Shown here one piece after another: positions 43,028 through 51,313 of a DNA stretch of 64,000 nt. Position numbers and translations under genes: made by a program. Within the stretch, counting starts at the first letter, position 1. Each line of letters begins with the position of its first letter. The stretch covers positions 434,001 to 498,000 of the forward strand of contig NZ_CP030055.1 of assembly GCF_015291645.1 (NCBI RefSeq), read 5' to 3'. Under the pieces are notes generated by a model. It was not told the DNA's origin. It made no database searches and saw nothing but the letters and a program-made list of their open reading frames with translations. Source of the DNA: Bradyrhizobium sp. CCBAU 53340 (GTDB taxonomy: Bacteria > Pseudomonadota > Alphaproteobacteria > Rhizobiales > Xanthobacteraceae).

Positions 43028-43058
43028 CCCGGCCTCATGACATCAGTCAGGGGCCGGC
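43028..43058 (-). promoter_or_regulatory. Hairpin in the rplU leader
   Basis: On the minus strand GCCGGCCCC and GAGGCCGGG bracket a 17-base loop region about 24 to 54 bases upstream of the rplU ATG. A six-base core, CCGGCC with GGCCGG, pairs. It may be a ribosomal-protein leader, but no known class is matched. Confidence 0.45.
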
Positions 43059-43334
43059 TTTTTGTCAGTCGCTATGGGTTTATGCGTTTTGTGCGGGCGG
43101 GAGTTATCCCTTTGAAAACCCACGCAAAAACAAGCGGCGCGAGAAACGCCCCGCGCCGGTTGTGCGGACTTATAGCCGCCGGACGCGAAGAGTCAAGGAA
43201 AAGCGGGCGAAAACGCTCCGGATTTGAAGGATTTGCGCCAATTCCGCGCCGATCAGGAATCTCGCCTCCGCCTAGCAACCAACGGGTTCCCGCCCCGTTG
43301 TCCCCGTGATTCTCGCATTCGGGCAAGGGCTTCC

Positions 43335-44486
43335 ATGGCGACGGACGAACTGGTCAAGACAACGGGCATCGCCCAGCACGGGGCGGGCCGCCTGCCCTCG
43401 GTCGAGGTCGACAGCTTCAACATCGAAATCAAGGACGAGGAGGGTTTTCTCGGCGACCGCGCCAGCAAGGGAGCGTTTCGCGAGATCCTCGAGGAATGGC
43501 GCAAACCCTTACGCAAGAGCGGCGAGGACCCGTTCGGCGACGAGCCGTCCGACAAGATCAGCAAGAAGGCCTTAGACGCCGTGCTGAGCGGCGACGATGC
43601 GGAGGCCGCGGCCGTCGTGCACAGCGCGATCGAGGATTTCGCGCAGGAGCTCGCTTACGTGACGCGGCGATTCCTCAAGACCAAGGCCTGGGCCAAGACC
43701 GAATGCATCGTGGTCGGCGGCGGATTTCGCGCCTCCAGGCTCGGCGAGATCGCCATTGCGAGGGCCGAGATCATCCTCAAAGCGGAAGGCTTCAAGGTCG
43801 ATCTGGTGCCGATCCGCTTCGATCCTGATGATGCCGGCCTGATCGGCGCCCTGCACCTCGCGCCATCCTGGATTTTCGAAGCCTATGACAGCATCCTTGC
43901 GGTCGATATCGGCGGCACCAACATCCGCTGCGGCATCGTCGAGACGCGCTGGAAGAAGGCGCCGGACTTGTCCAAGGCGGCCGTCTTCAAATCCGATCTG
44001 TGGCGCCACGCCGATGACGAGCCGAGCCGCGAGGCCGCGGTGAAGCGGCTGGTCAAGATGCTCGAGGGCCTGATCGAGGACGCCGCAGCGGAAGGGTTCA
44101 AGCTCGCACCCTTCATCGGCATCGCCTGTCCCGGCGTGATCAATGCGGACGGCTCGATCGAGAAGGGCGCACAGAATCTGCCGGGCAATTGGGAGAGCAG
44201 CAAGTTCAACCTCCCGGCGAGCCTGGTCGAGGCCATCCCCGCCATCGGCGGGCACGACACCGCGATCCTGATGCACAATGACGGCGTGGTTCAGGGCCTC
44301 TCCGAGGTGCCGTTCATGCAAGGTATCGATCGCTGGGGCGTGCTCACCATCGGCACCGGCCTTGGCAATGCGCGCTTCACCAATCGCCACAGGGACAATG
44401 GCAACGGCAAGGACCGGGATTCTGCGGAGGGAAAGAAGAAAGCCAAGGAAAACAACAAAGAGAACAACAAGAACCACAAGGAGTAA
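43335..44486 (+). CDS. ROK-family kinase-like protein with circularly permuted domain order
   Basis: The 383-residue soluble protein carries ROK (hexokinase/actin-fold) motifs in rotated order. Residues about 80-172 match the normal C-terminal end of ROK kinases: the SGDDAEAAAVVHSAIEDFAQ helix, ECIVVGGGFRASRLGE, and DPDDAGLIGALHL. Residues about 186-350 then match the normal N-terminal half: phosphate-binding ILAVDIGGTNIRCGIVE, IACPGVINADG, LPGNW, the catalytic-type ILMHNDGVVQGLSE (Asp316) and TIGTGLGNARFTN. The protein ends in a Lys/Asn-rich tail. No CxCGxxxC zinc motif is present. The start at 43335 is preferred because an earlier in-frame start adds unrelated sequence. Substrate is unknown. 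It is divergent from rplU. Confidence 0.85.
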   Translation: MATDELVKTTGIAQHGAGRLPSVEVDSFNIEIKDEEGFLGDRASKGAFREILEEWRKPLRKSGEDPFGDEPSDKISKKALDAVLSGDDAEAAAVVHSAIEDFAQELAYVTRRFLKTKAWAKTECIVVGGGFRASRLGEIAIARAEIILKAEGFKVDLVPIRFDPDDAGLIGALHLAPSWIFEAYDSILAVDIGGTNIRCGIVETRWKKAPDLSKAAVFKSDLWRHADDEPSREAAVKRLVKMLEGLIEDAAAEGFKLAPFIGIACPGVINADGSIEKGAQNLPGNWESSKFNLPASLVEAIPAIGGHDTAILMHNDGVVQGLSEVPFMQGIDRWGVLTIGTGLGNARFTNRHRDNGNGKDRDSAEGKKKAKENNKENNKNHKE

Positions 44487-44862
44487 CCTTGACTGGTTAG
44501 GTTAAGGGACGGATTGCGTTGCGACCCCCCGACCGCACGCTAGGGTGGAACCGTCGTCTCACGCAGGCCGGCGAAGCCGCCCTTCCTGGCCAGCATTTCG
44601 ATGAGCGGCACGGGACCGCCAGTATTTACCGCGTCTGGCGGTCCCACCCGTTTTCTAAAGCATGATGGAATGAGCTCGCGCCCGGATCGAGGTGCATTCG
44701 CTGCGGCCCATCCTTCGAGACGCCCGCTTATCGCGGGCTCCTCAGGATGAGGGACGGAGTGCGCGGCAGCCGTTTCAGCGGGCGCTTATGCTGCTTAGCC
44801 TCATCCTGAGGAGACCGCGAAGCGGTCGTCTCGAAGGACGAGGCGCGCCAGCTCCCCGCCGC
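44487..44862. other. Gene-free gap between ROK and alpha/beta-hydrolase genes
   Basis: No gene is supported in these 376 bases. The right half is filled by a palindromic repeat. The left half (44487-44706) shows nothing I can identify. Confidence 0.65.
44707..44842. repeat. Palindromic repeat (CTCATCCTGAGGAG / CTCGAAGGACGAG family)
   Basis: CATCCTTCGAGACG...CTCCTCAGGATGAGG at the left is mirrored by CCTCATCCTGAGGAG...CGTCTCGAAGGACGAGG at the right. Each half is itself a hairpin (CCCGCTTATCGCGGG; ACCGCGAAGCGGT). It ends 20 bases from the 3' end of the hydrolase gene. Confidence 0.9.
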
Positions 44863-45726
44863 TCAGCTCCACCCGATGCGCTGAAAGAACGCCGCGATCT
44901 CGCTTGCGGCGCGATCCGGATCCTCCCGATGCGGGAAGTGCCCGACATCGGGAAACATCTTGAGATCCAGCTCGGCAAACGTCTCTCCCAGCCGGTCGGT
45001 CCATTCATACGGAAACAGCGGATCGTGCTCGGCCCAGCGCACGCAGGTCGGCACCTGGATCGGCTGCAAGCGTGGTGCCTCACCCTTCATCATCGCGATG
45101 CGCCCGGCATGCGAGGCCTGATAGTGCGCAAAGCCGCCGGCGAGATTGCCATCCCTGAAATAGGTGTCGCCGAACAGGTCGAGCACGTCGTCGAAGGCGT
45201 GCTTGCGATGGGCCCAATTCTTCAGAAAGAGCGCGATATAGAGCCGGCAGCTCTCACGGCTCGCCCCGACCAGCCGAGGCGCCATCTCCATCTGGTGGAA
45301 GGACTGGTACCAGATCTGGTTGAGGCGATCCGGCGCCGCCATGCGCGGCCCGATCCCGGGATAGACGAAATCGAACAGGAACAGCCCGGCGAGCCGCTCC
45401 GGCGCTTGTCGCGCCAGCGGCTGCATCACCGCGCCCCCGACATCATGGCCGACCACGCCGAATCGCGCGATGCCGAGGCCGTCCATCAGCGCCAGCATGT
45501 CGGCCGCATGGCCATCAGGCCCGTAAGGCCCGTCAGGCTTGTCGCTGTCGCCAAAGCCGCGCAAATCGGGCGCGACAAGCGTGAACCGGTCCGAAAGCCT
45601 TGAGATCACCGGCTCCCAGGTCAGCCAAAGTTCCGGCCACCCATGCAGCAAAAGCAGCGGTTTTCCGCTGCCGGCGCGAACCACATGGATTTTGGCGCCA
45701 TTGGCGGAGATCGTGAGGTGCTCCAT
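44863..45726 (-). CDS. Alpha/beta hydrolase, epoxide-hydrolase-like
   Basis: The 287-residue protein starts MEHLTISANGAKIHVVRAGS. The oxyanion-hole motif LLLHGWPELWLTWEPV (HGWP) lies at about 27-42. The nucleophile elbow VVGHDVGGAVMQPLA (about 94-108) puts Asp in the nucleophile position, as in epoxide hydrolases and haloalkane dehalogenases. A late acid and the catalytic His are in VRWAEHDPLFP and FPDVGHFPHREDP. HGWP favours soluble epoxide hydrolase. Longer starts exist but fall before the recognisable domain. Confidence 0.87.
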   Translation of the reverse strand: MEHLTISANGAKIHVVRAGSGKPLLLLHGWPELWLTWEPVISRLSDRFTLVAPDLRGFGDSDKPDGPYGPDGHAADMLALMDGLGIARFGVVGHDVGGAVMQPLARQAPERLAGLFLFDFVYPGIGPRMAAPDRLNQIWYQSFHQMEMAPRLVGASRESCRLYIALFLKNWAHRKHAFDDVLDLFGDTYFRDGNLAGGFAHYQASHAGRIAMMKGEAPRLQPIQVPTCVRWAEHDPLFPYEWTDRLGETFAELDLKMFPDVGHFPHREDPDRAASEIAAFFQRIGWS

Positions 45727-45802
45727 GGGCAGTTCCTTTCTGTCGGCAAGTCCTCTGGGCATGATGAGATTGGGCTTCATTCGTCGCCAAAAGGCAGGTG
45801 CG

Positions 45803-45836
45803 TTCCCTTCCCCCTTGTGGGGGAGGGAGAGGGGTA
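45803..45836. repeat. Half copy of the CTCCCTCC intergenic repeat
   Basis: CTTCCCCCTTGTGGGGGAGG forms a small hairpin next to GAGAGGGGT. It resembles the element at 24902-25028. It lies upstream of the hydrolase gene. Confidence 0.5.
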
Positions 45837-45993
45837 GCCCAGAAAAAGGTGCCGATTGTCTCCGACACGGCGAGAACAACCCAAACCGGCCAAACAACCC
45901 TCGGATTTTCCCCTTTCGCGCCTTGTCTGGCCCGCCATCCTCGCTTATGAACGCCCCCAACCACAGAGGCCCTGCCTCTATATGGCGCCTTCA

Positions 45994-46083
45994 GGAGAGG
46001 TGGCAGAGTGGTTGAATGCACCGCACTCGAAATGCGGCATAGGTGCAAGCCTATCGGGGGTTCGAATCCCTCCCTCTCCGCCA
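45994..46083 (+). tRNA. tRNA-Ser (anticodon CGA)
   Basis: The 90-base tRNA has acceptor stem GGAGAGG / CCTCTCC, discriminator G and an encoded CCA. The D arm has TGGCAGAGTGG and the anticodon stem CCGCA / TGCGG holds loop CTCGAAA (anticodon CGA, reads UCG). A long class II variable arm (ATAGGTGCAAGCCTATC) and T arm GGGGTTCGAATCCC follow. The long variable arm confirms serine. Confidence 0.96.
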
Positions 46084-46126
46084 TTAGTCCGCAGCATGCT
46101 CGGCAAGGTGTGAACGCGACGGGGGA

Positions 46127-46525
46127 ATGTCCTTTGTCATGCCGATGAAGATCGGACCCCAACCTGAGAAATGGCTCCGAAAGAAAGCCAAGCAGGGAAT
46201 GCGCGGCTATCCCGTAGGCACGATCGCGTTCTATGGCCCGGACAATCGGCGGGCCTCAAAAGTGGCTGTCTCCTGCATCCGAACTGAAGGAGCGGAGCCC
46301 GAATTGCGACGTTGGCTGTCGGAGATCGCGGATGTGCGGACCGATGAGACAGTGCTCGCCGAAATCGCCCTATTTCTAAAGCAGCATTCGGTGCACTCGG
46401 TGGTAATGGCAGACGGAATCATCGGCTGTCCGCACGAAGAGGACATTGACTATCCAATGGGAGAGGCTTGCCCATACTGCCCATATTGGAACGAGCGGGA
46501 CCGGTGGACCGGCGAACTCATCTAG
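46127..46525 (+). CDS. Conserved small protein with CxxC motif, unknown function
   Basis: The 132-residue soluble protein lies 43 bases after the tRNA-Ser gene. The N-terminal half has GTIAFYGPDNRRASKVAVSC. The C-terminal part has a Cys/His cluster that could bind zinc: IIGCPHEEDIDYPMGEACPY then CPYWNERDRWTGE (Cys-x-His and CxxC). I recall this CPHEE-IDYP signature from uncharacterised proteins in varied bacteria, but assign no function. The longest start MSFVMPMKIG is given; ATGs a few codons later are possible. Confidence 0.78.
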   Translation: MSFVMPMKIGPQPEKWLRKKAKQGMRGYPVGTIAFYGPDNRRASKVAVSCIRTEGAEPELRRWLSEIADVRTDETVLAEIALFLKQHSVHSVVMADGIIGCPHEEDIDYPMGEACPYCPYWNERDRWTGELI

Positions 46526-46674
46526 GTCTGCTACGGAGCCTGCGCCCCTCCAGCGCTACGTCCGCCTGTACGCTCCTCGGCAGGTAGTCCTCCGGCGCGC
46601 CTCGCTTTCGAAATTTGTCTCGATTGATCAGTTGGCTCGTCGAATGTGGCGGGTGCCGGGCCGGCAGCAGCCGG

Positions 46675-46696
46675 CTACTGTGCATGGGGTTGTTTT
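46675..46696 (+). repeat. 22-base direct repeat, copy 2
   Basis: It is identical to 25049-25070, same strand. Here it lies 64 bases upstream of the FAD monooxygenase start. Confidence 0.85.
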
Positions 46697-46759
46697 CAAC
46701 ATTTCAAAATGCATGCTGCGCCAGCGGCAACGTCCGCAGGCGCAGGGATGGAGACTGAC

Positions 46760-48400
46760 ATGAGGACACAGGTCCTGATCGTGGGCGCCGGCCCGGTCGG
46801 ATTGACCGCGGCGATGGATCTGGCCTCGCGCGGCATCGAGGTCGTGGTCGCGGAGATCCGCCATGCCGGCGATCCGCCCAGCGTCAAATGCAATCACGTC
46901 TCGGCGCGCTCGATGGAGATCTTTCGCCGGCTTGGCGTTGCCGCCAAGCTGCGCGATGCCGGGCTGCCGGCGGACTTCCCGAATGATTGCTCCTATCGCA
47001 CCACCGCAACCGGCATCGAGCTCTGCCGCATCGACATCCCCTCGCGCGCGCGGCGCTACAGCGCCACCGGCGGCCCCGACACCTGGTGGCCGACGCCGGA
47101 GCCGCCGCACCGGATCAACCAGATCTATCTCGAGCCGATCCTGTTCGACCACGCGGCCGCCCAGCCGCGCATCACCATTCTGGCGCGCACGGAAATCACT
47201 GACGTCGCGCAGGACGCCGATCATGTGGTCGCGCAGGCGCGCAATCTCGATAGCGGCGAGACGCTTCGCATCGAAGCCGGCTTCGTCATTGGCTGCGACG
47301 GCAGCCGCTCGCTGGTCCGCAAGGCGATCGGGGCCAGCCTGTCCGGAACGCCTGTGATCCAGCGCGTGCAATCGACCTTCATCGAAGCGCCGCAGCTCAA
47401 GGAGCTGATGGGCGCGCACATCAAGGCCTGGATGGTGCTCTCGCTCAACCCGCGGCGCTCGGGCACGACGGTTGCGATCGACGGCCGCGACCGCTGGCTG
47501 ATCCACAATCACCTCAAGCCCGACGAGCCGGAGTTCGACTCGGTCGATCGCGACTGGTCGATCCGCGCCATTCTCGGCGTCGACGCAAGCTTCGAATACC
47601 GCGTGCTCAGCAAGGAGGATTGGGTCGGGCGCCGGCTGGTGGCCGATCGCTTCCGCGACCGCAGGGTCTTCATCTGCGGCGATGCCGCGCATTTGTGGAT
47701 GCCCTATGCCGGCTATGGCATGAATGCGGGCATCGCCGACGCCGTCGATCTCTGCTGGCAATTGGCGGCGCATCTGAACGGCTGGGCGGCGGCCGCGATC
47801 CTCGATGCCTACGAGGCGGAGCGCCAGCCCATCACCGAGCAGGTGTCGCGCTTTGCGATGGACCATGCGATGAAGATGATGGCGCAGCGCGGCGGCGTCT
47901 CCGCCGAGATCGAGGACGACACGCCGCGGGGCCACGCGGCGCGTGCGTCGCTGGCGAAAGCGGCCTATGATCTCAACGTGCAGCAATATTGCTGCGCCGG
48001 ATTGAACTTCGGCTATTACTACGACGCTTCGCCAATCATTGCCTATGACGGCGAGACGCCGCCGCCTTACGCGATGGGCAGCTTCACGCCCTCCACCGTG
48101 CCGGGCGCCCGTGCGCCGCATGTTTTCCTGCGCGACGGACGCTCGCTCTACGACGCATTCGGAGCCGGCTACAATGTGTTGCGGTTCGATCCGGCCGTCG
48201 ATGTCGCGCCGCTGCTATCCGCTGCGGAAGAGCGCGGCGTGCCGCTCTCGCTGATCGACGTCGCGCCCGACGAAGCGAATGGTGCCTATGCCGAGAAGCT
48301 CGTGCTTGTCAGGCCCGATCAGCACATCGCCTGGCGCGGGCAAGCGGCGCCCGAAAATGCGCAAGCGCTGCTGGCTCGTCTCACCGGCGCGGCGGCGTAG
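46760..48400 (+). CDS. FAD-dependent monooxygenase (PHBH/PheA type)
   Basis: The 546-residue group A flavin monooxygenase has the Rossmann GxGxxG in VLIVGAGPVGLTAAMDLA (residues about 5-22), the DG motif in VIGCDGSRSLVRKAIG (about 177-192) and the GD motif in VFICGDAAHLWMPYAGYGMN (about 305-324). Such enzymes hydroxylate aromatic rings using NAD(P)H and O2. The ATG at 46760 is chosen because GGAG ends six bases upstream; an ATG at 46748 is possible. A Bug-type binding protein follows in the same direction, which suggests uptake and oxidation of an aromatic acid. The substrate is not readable. Confidence 0.92.
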   Translation: MRTQVLIVGAGPVGLTAAMDLASRGIEVVVAEIRHAGDPPSVKCNHVSARSMEIFRRLGVAAKLRDAGLPADFPNDCSYRTTATGIELCRIDIPSRARRYSATGGPDTWWPTPEPPHRINQIYLEPILFDHAAAQPRITILARTEITDVAQDADHVVAQARNLDSGETLRIEAGFVIGCDGSRSLVRKAIGASLSGTPVIQRVQSTFIEAPQLKELMGAHIKAWMVLSLNPRRSGTTVAIDGRDRWLIHNHLKPDEPEFDSVDRDWSIRAILGVDASFEYRVLSKEDWVGRRLVADRFRDRRVFICGDAAHLWMPYAGYGMNAGIADAVDLCWQLAAHLNGWAAAAILDAYEAERQPITEQVSRFAMDHAMKMMAQRGGVSAEIEDDTPRGHAARASLAKAAYDLNVQQYCCAGLNFGYYYDASPIIAYDGETPPPYAMGSFTPSTVPGARAPHVFLRDGRSLYDAFGAGYNVLRFDPAVDVAPLLSAAEERGVPLSLIDVAPDEANGAYAEKLVLVRPDQHIAWRGQAAPENAQALLARLTGAAA

Positions 48401-48431
48401 GCAACTGATAAAAAGAACCAGGGAGGAGAGC

Positions 48432-49412
48432 GTGTTTCACGTTGCAAGGCGCCGCATTCTGGCCGTGCTGACGGCTGCGACTTTCGCCGTGCTGCCGCTG
48501 CAGGCGGTTGACGCGGCCTATCCGGAGCAGCTGATCAAGATCATCGTGACCTTCCCGCCCGGCGGCAGCGCCGACACCGTCATCCGCGCGCTCGAACCGG
48601 TGGTCACGGCCGAGCTCAAGCAGAGCCTCGTGATCGAGAACCGCGCCGGCGCCGGCGGTAATATCGGCATGGCGGCGGTCGCGCAGGCCAAGCCCGACGG
48701 TTACACGCTCGGCGTTGCGCCGGCCGGCGCGCTGACGGTGAACCCGCATCTCAATTCGTCGATGCCGTTCGATACTAGGGATCTCGCGCCGATCACGCTG
48801 CTTGCGGAGATTCCCTTCGTGCTGGTCTCCTCGGCGAACATTCCCGCGCACAATGTTGCGGAAGCGGTCGCACTCGCCAAGGCAAAGCCCGGCGCGCTGT
48901 CGATCGGCCATGGCGGCAATTCGACCGCGATGCATCTGACGGCCGCGCTGTTCACGCAGAAGGCCGGGATCGACATGGAGCTGGTGCCGTATCGCGGGAC
49001 CGCACCGGCCACCGTCGACGTCCTCGCAGGGCATGTCCCCTTTGCGGTTCTCGATATCCCCGCATCGAGGCAGCTCATCCTTGAGGGCAAGCTCAACGCG
49101 ATCGGTGTCTCCTCGGGACGGCGCCTCGATTCCCTGCCCAACGTGCCGACCCTGGCCGAGGGCGGCCTTGCGGGTTTCGAAGCGATCGGCTGGTTCGGGC
49201 TCGTGGCGCCAGCGGGCACGCCTGCCGAGATCGTCAGCCGGCTGAACGAAGCCTTCACGAAAGCCCTGAAAGACCCTGATGTGGCCGAGAAGATCCGCAC
49301 CCTCGGCGCCGAGCCCGCGCCGACATCGCCGGATGCGTTCGGCCGCTTCATTCAGAGCGAAAGGACGAAATGGGGCAAGCTGATCAGCGAGGCCGGCATC
49401 AAGCCGAATTAG
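48432..49412 (+). CDS. Bug-family (TctC-like) periplasmic substrate-binding protein
   Basis: The 326-residue exported protein has the signal peptide VARRRILAVLTAATFAVLPL, then Bug motifs IIVTFPPGGSADTVIRAL, VIENRAGAGGNIGMAAVAQ, LVPYRGTAPATVDVLAGHV and LPNVPTLAEGG. The start is GTG at 48432 with GGAGGAGAGC directly upstream, a strong ribosome site. No tctAB genes are nearby. It lies 31 bases after the FAD monooxygenase and is likely in the same operon, so its ligand may be that enzyme's substrate. Confidence 0.92.
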   Translation: MFHVARRRILAVLTAATFAVLPLQAVDAAYPEQLIKIIVTFPPGGSADTVIRALEPVVTAELKQSLVIENRAGAGGNIGMAAVAQAKPDGYTLGVAPAGALTVNPHLNSSMPFDTRDLAPITLLAEIPFVLVSSANIPAHNVAEAVALAKAKPGALSIGHGGNSTAMHLTAALFTQKAGIDMELVPYRGTAPATVDVLAGHVPFAVLDIPASRQLILEGKLNAIGVSSGRRLDSLPNVPTLAEGGLAGFEAIGWFGLVAPAGTPAEIVSRLNEAFTKALKDPDVAEKIRTLGAEPAPTSPDAFGRFIQSERTKWGKLISEAGIKPN

Positions 49413-49421
49413 GCCTTCCTC

Positions 49422-49817
49422 TCAGACTTGCCTGGTCCGACGCAGCCGGGACGGCCAGCCGATCCTGACCAGCGTTTCGTCAGGATCCGACAGCGCGAAT
49501 TCATACATTCCCCATGGCGTGTCCTCCGGCCCACGCCCATTGACCAGTTCATCCGAAAACTCTCGTGCGAGGTCATCGACGGCTTCGGTGTAGAGATAGA
49601 GGCCAAACGGGTTGCGGCCCCTGATCAGCCAGCCTTCGACGGCCTCGGTGAGATGGAGCTGGCCGCCCTTTCCATCGGAGAGGATGCGATAGCTGTCCTC
49701 ACCGTCCGTCGGCTTGTCGCCGTCCGCGCGCGCAAAACCCAGCCGGGCGTAGAATTTCTCCGAGGCGTCGAGGTCATTGCAGGGGAGGATGGCGGTCAAA
49801 GCGTGCGGTGACGACAT
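49422..49817 (-). CDS. VOC-family (glyoxalase/bleomycin-resistance-like) protein
   Basis: The 131-residue vicinal-oxygen-chelate protein begins MSSPHALTAILPCNDLDASE, with the beta-alpha-beta-beta-beta pattern FYARLGFARADGD...HLTEAV and a second half ending MYEFALSDPDETLVRIGWPS. Bleomycin-type binding proteins share this fold, and so do dioxygenases and isomerases. The stop is 10 bases from the convergent Bug gene stop. No catalytic assignment is possible. Confidence 0.85.
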   Translation of the reverse strand: MSSPHALTAILPCNDLDASEKFYARLGFARADGDKPTDGEDSYRILSDGKGGQLHLTEAVEGWLIRGRNPFGLYLYTEAVDDLAREFSDELVNGRGPEDTPWGMYEFALSDPDETLVRIGWPSRLRRTRQV

Positions 49818-50041
49818 GCGAATGCCTCTTCATACAAGTGCCTTTTCGTTGAACCGACGATACGCCGGAAATCGAGGGATTATTTTGACGCAAGAGGCCG
49901 TCGCTCCCCACATTTGCAGGCAGTTTGCGCGATGATAGATTGGTCTCGCCAGTGGGGAATGTCTGCGTGACTTTGAACCTGCTGCCGGCAGGGGGCGACC
50001 TAGCAACATCCCGCCGTCCGGGAGCCAGGTGATTAACGACG

Positions 50042-51313
50042 ATGTTCGACAGGGCCTACCGGCAGCGCTTAGAGGCTGACCTTGCGCAATGGGAATCCGA
50101 CGGCGTCATCGCGCCGGCGGCCGCCGCCTCGATCCGCAACGCGCTGCCACCGCTCTCGCCGGGTATCAATATCGCGGTAATCGTTGCCATCGTCGGCGGC
50201 CTGCTGATTGCGGCTGCCTTCCTGGCTTTCGTCGCGGCGCACTGGACCGAGATTGCGCGGCTGTTGCGCTTCGCGATCCTGCTTGCCGGCATGATCGTTG
50301 CCGGCGGTCTCGGAGCCTGGTTCGCCTCGGCCGGCCGTAGCGTTCTCGCCGATCTCTGCGCGAGCATCGGTGCGATCATCTTTGGTGCGGGCATCGCGCT
50401 GGTCGGCCAGATGTATCATCTCGGCGACGATTTTGCCGGCGGCATGCTGCTGTGGTCGATCGGCGCGTTCGCCGCGGCATTCCTGACCGGCTCGCGCGGC
50501 GCGCTGGCGGTGGGCCTCGCGGCGGCCTGCATCTGGACCTGCATGCGCACCTATGATGCGCCGGATACGCTTCATCTCTCATTCGTGGCGGCCTGGCTCG
50601 TCGCTGCCGCGCTTGCGTTCGCGTGGAATTCCCGCGTGGCGGCTCATCTCGTCGCGGTCGCGGCGATCCCATGGTGGATCGCGACCTCGCTTCGCTTCGA
50701 CTTCGAGGGCGCCCAGCCGTCATTCGTGCTCGCGAACGGCGCGGCCCTCCTTTTCGGCGCGGGGCTCGCGATTGCCGCGGCGCCGTCGCCAAGGGCGATC
50801 CGGCTCGGATCCGTCCTGTCGATCTACGGCGCATTTTCGCTCGCCGCCGTTGCTTTCATAGAGGTGACGACGGTCGACGATCTGATCCGCTTTCGGACAG
50901 GCACTGTGCCGCCCCAACCGCTATGGGCAATCTTCTGCGGCGCCGCGGGCGTGATCCTCGCGCTGGCCTCTGCCGGAATCACCAGGCGCACCGGCGAATT
51001 CCTCGCGGCATGTGCGATCGGCCTCGTTCTGGTCGCGGCGCCGATATGGCCGGCGTCCGCCGCCGGCGACCCATGGTTCGCCTATGCGGCGCTGCTCTGC
51101 GCCATGCTCTGCCTCGTCGTCTCCGGGGTGCTCGACGATGTGCGCCCGCGGATTGCCGCCGGCTGGCTCGGCATCGGCGGCGTCATTGCGGGCATCACCT
51201 GGGCGGTGAAGGGCTCGCTGCTGCGCCGCTCGGCCTTCCTGGCTGTGGCCGGCATCATCGCCGTGGTGTTTGCGACCGCGCTCAATCGCGCACTGCCGAG
51301 GACCGAGCGATGA
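50042..51313 (+). CDS. DUF2157 multi-pass membrane protein
   Basis: The 423-residue protein has a short soluble N-terminus (MFDRAYRQRLEADLAQWESD, about 1-35). At least ten hydrophobic helices follow, starting with INIAVIVAIVGGLLIAAAFL near residue 42 and ending at AVAGIIAVVFATAL. The N-terminal layout and GAGIALVGQMYHLGDDFAGG match DUF2157, of unknown function. It overlaps the next gene by four bases (ATGA). DUF2157 and GDYXXLXY proteins are commonly paired, and a membrane complex is plausible. Confidence 0.88.
   Translation: MFDRAYRQRLEADLAQWESDGVIAPAAAASIRNALPPLSPGINIAVIVAIVGGLLIAAAFLAFVAAHWTEIARLLRFAILLAGMIVAGGLGAWFASAGRSVLADLCASIGAIIFGAGIALVGQMYHLGDDFAGGMLLWSIGAFAAAFLTGSRGALAVGLAAACIWTCMRTYDAPDTLHLSFVAAWLVAAALAFAWNSRVAAHLVAVAAIPWWIATSLRFDFEGAQPSFVLANGAALLFGAGLAIAAAPSPRAIRLGSVLSIYGAFSLAAVAFIEVTTVDDLIRFRTGTVPPQPLWAIFCGAAGVILALASAGITRRTGEFLAACAIGLVLVAAPIWPASAAGDPWFAYAALLCAMLCLVVSGVLDDVRPRIAAGWLGIGGVIAGITWAVKGSLLRRSAFLAVAGIIAVVFATALNRALPRTER

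Noticed and set aside
45994..46600. tRNA-Ser as an island insertion site
   Set aside because: No copy of the tRNA 3' end was seen downstream and no integrase is present.
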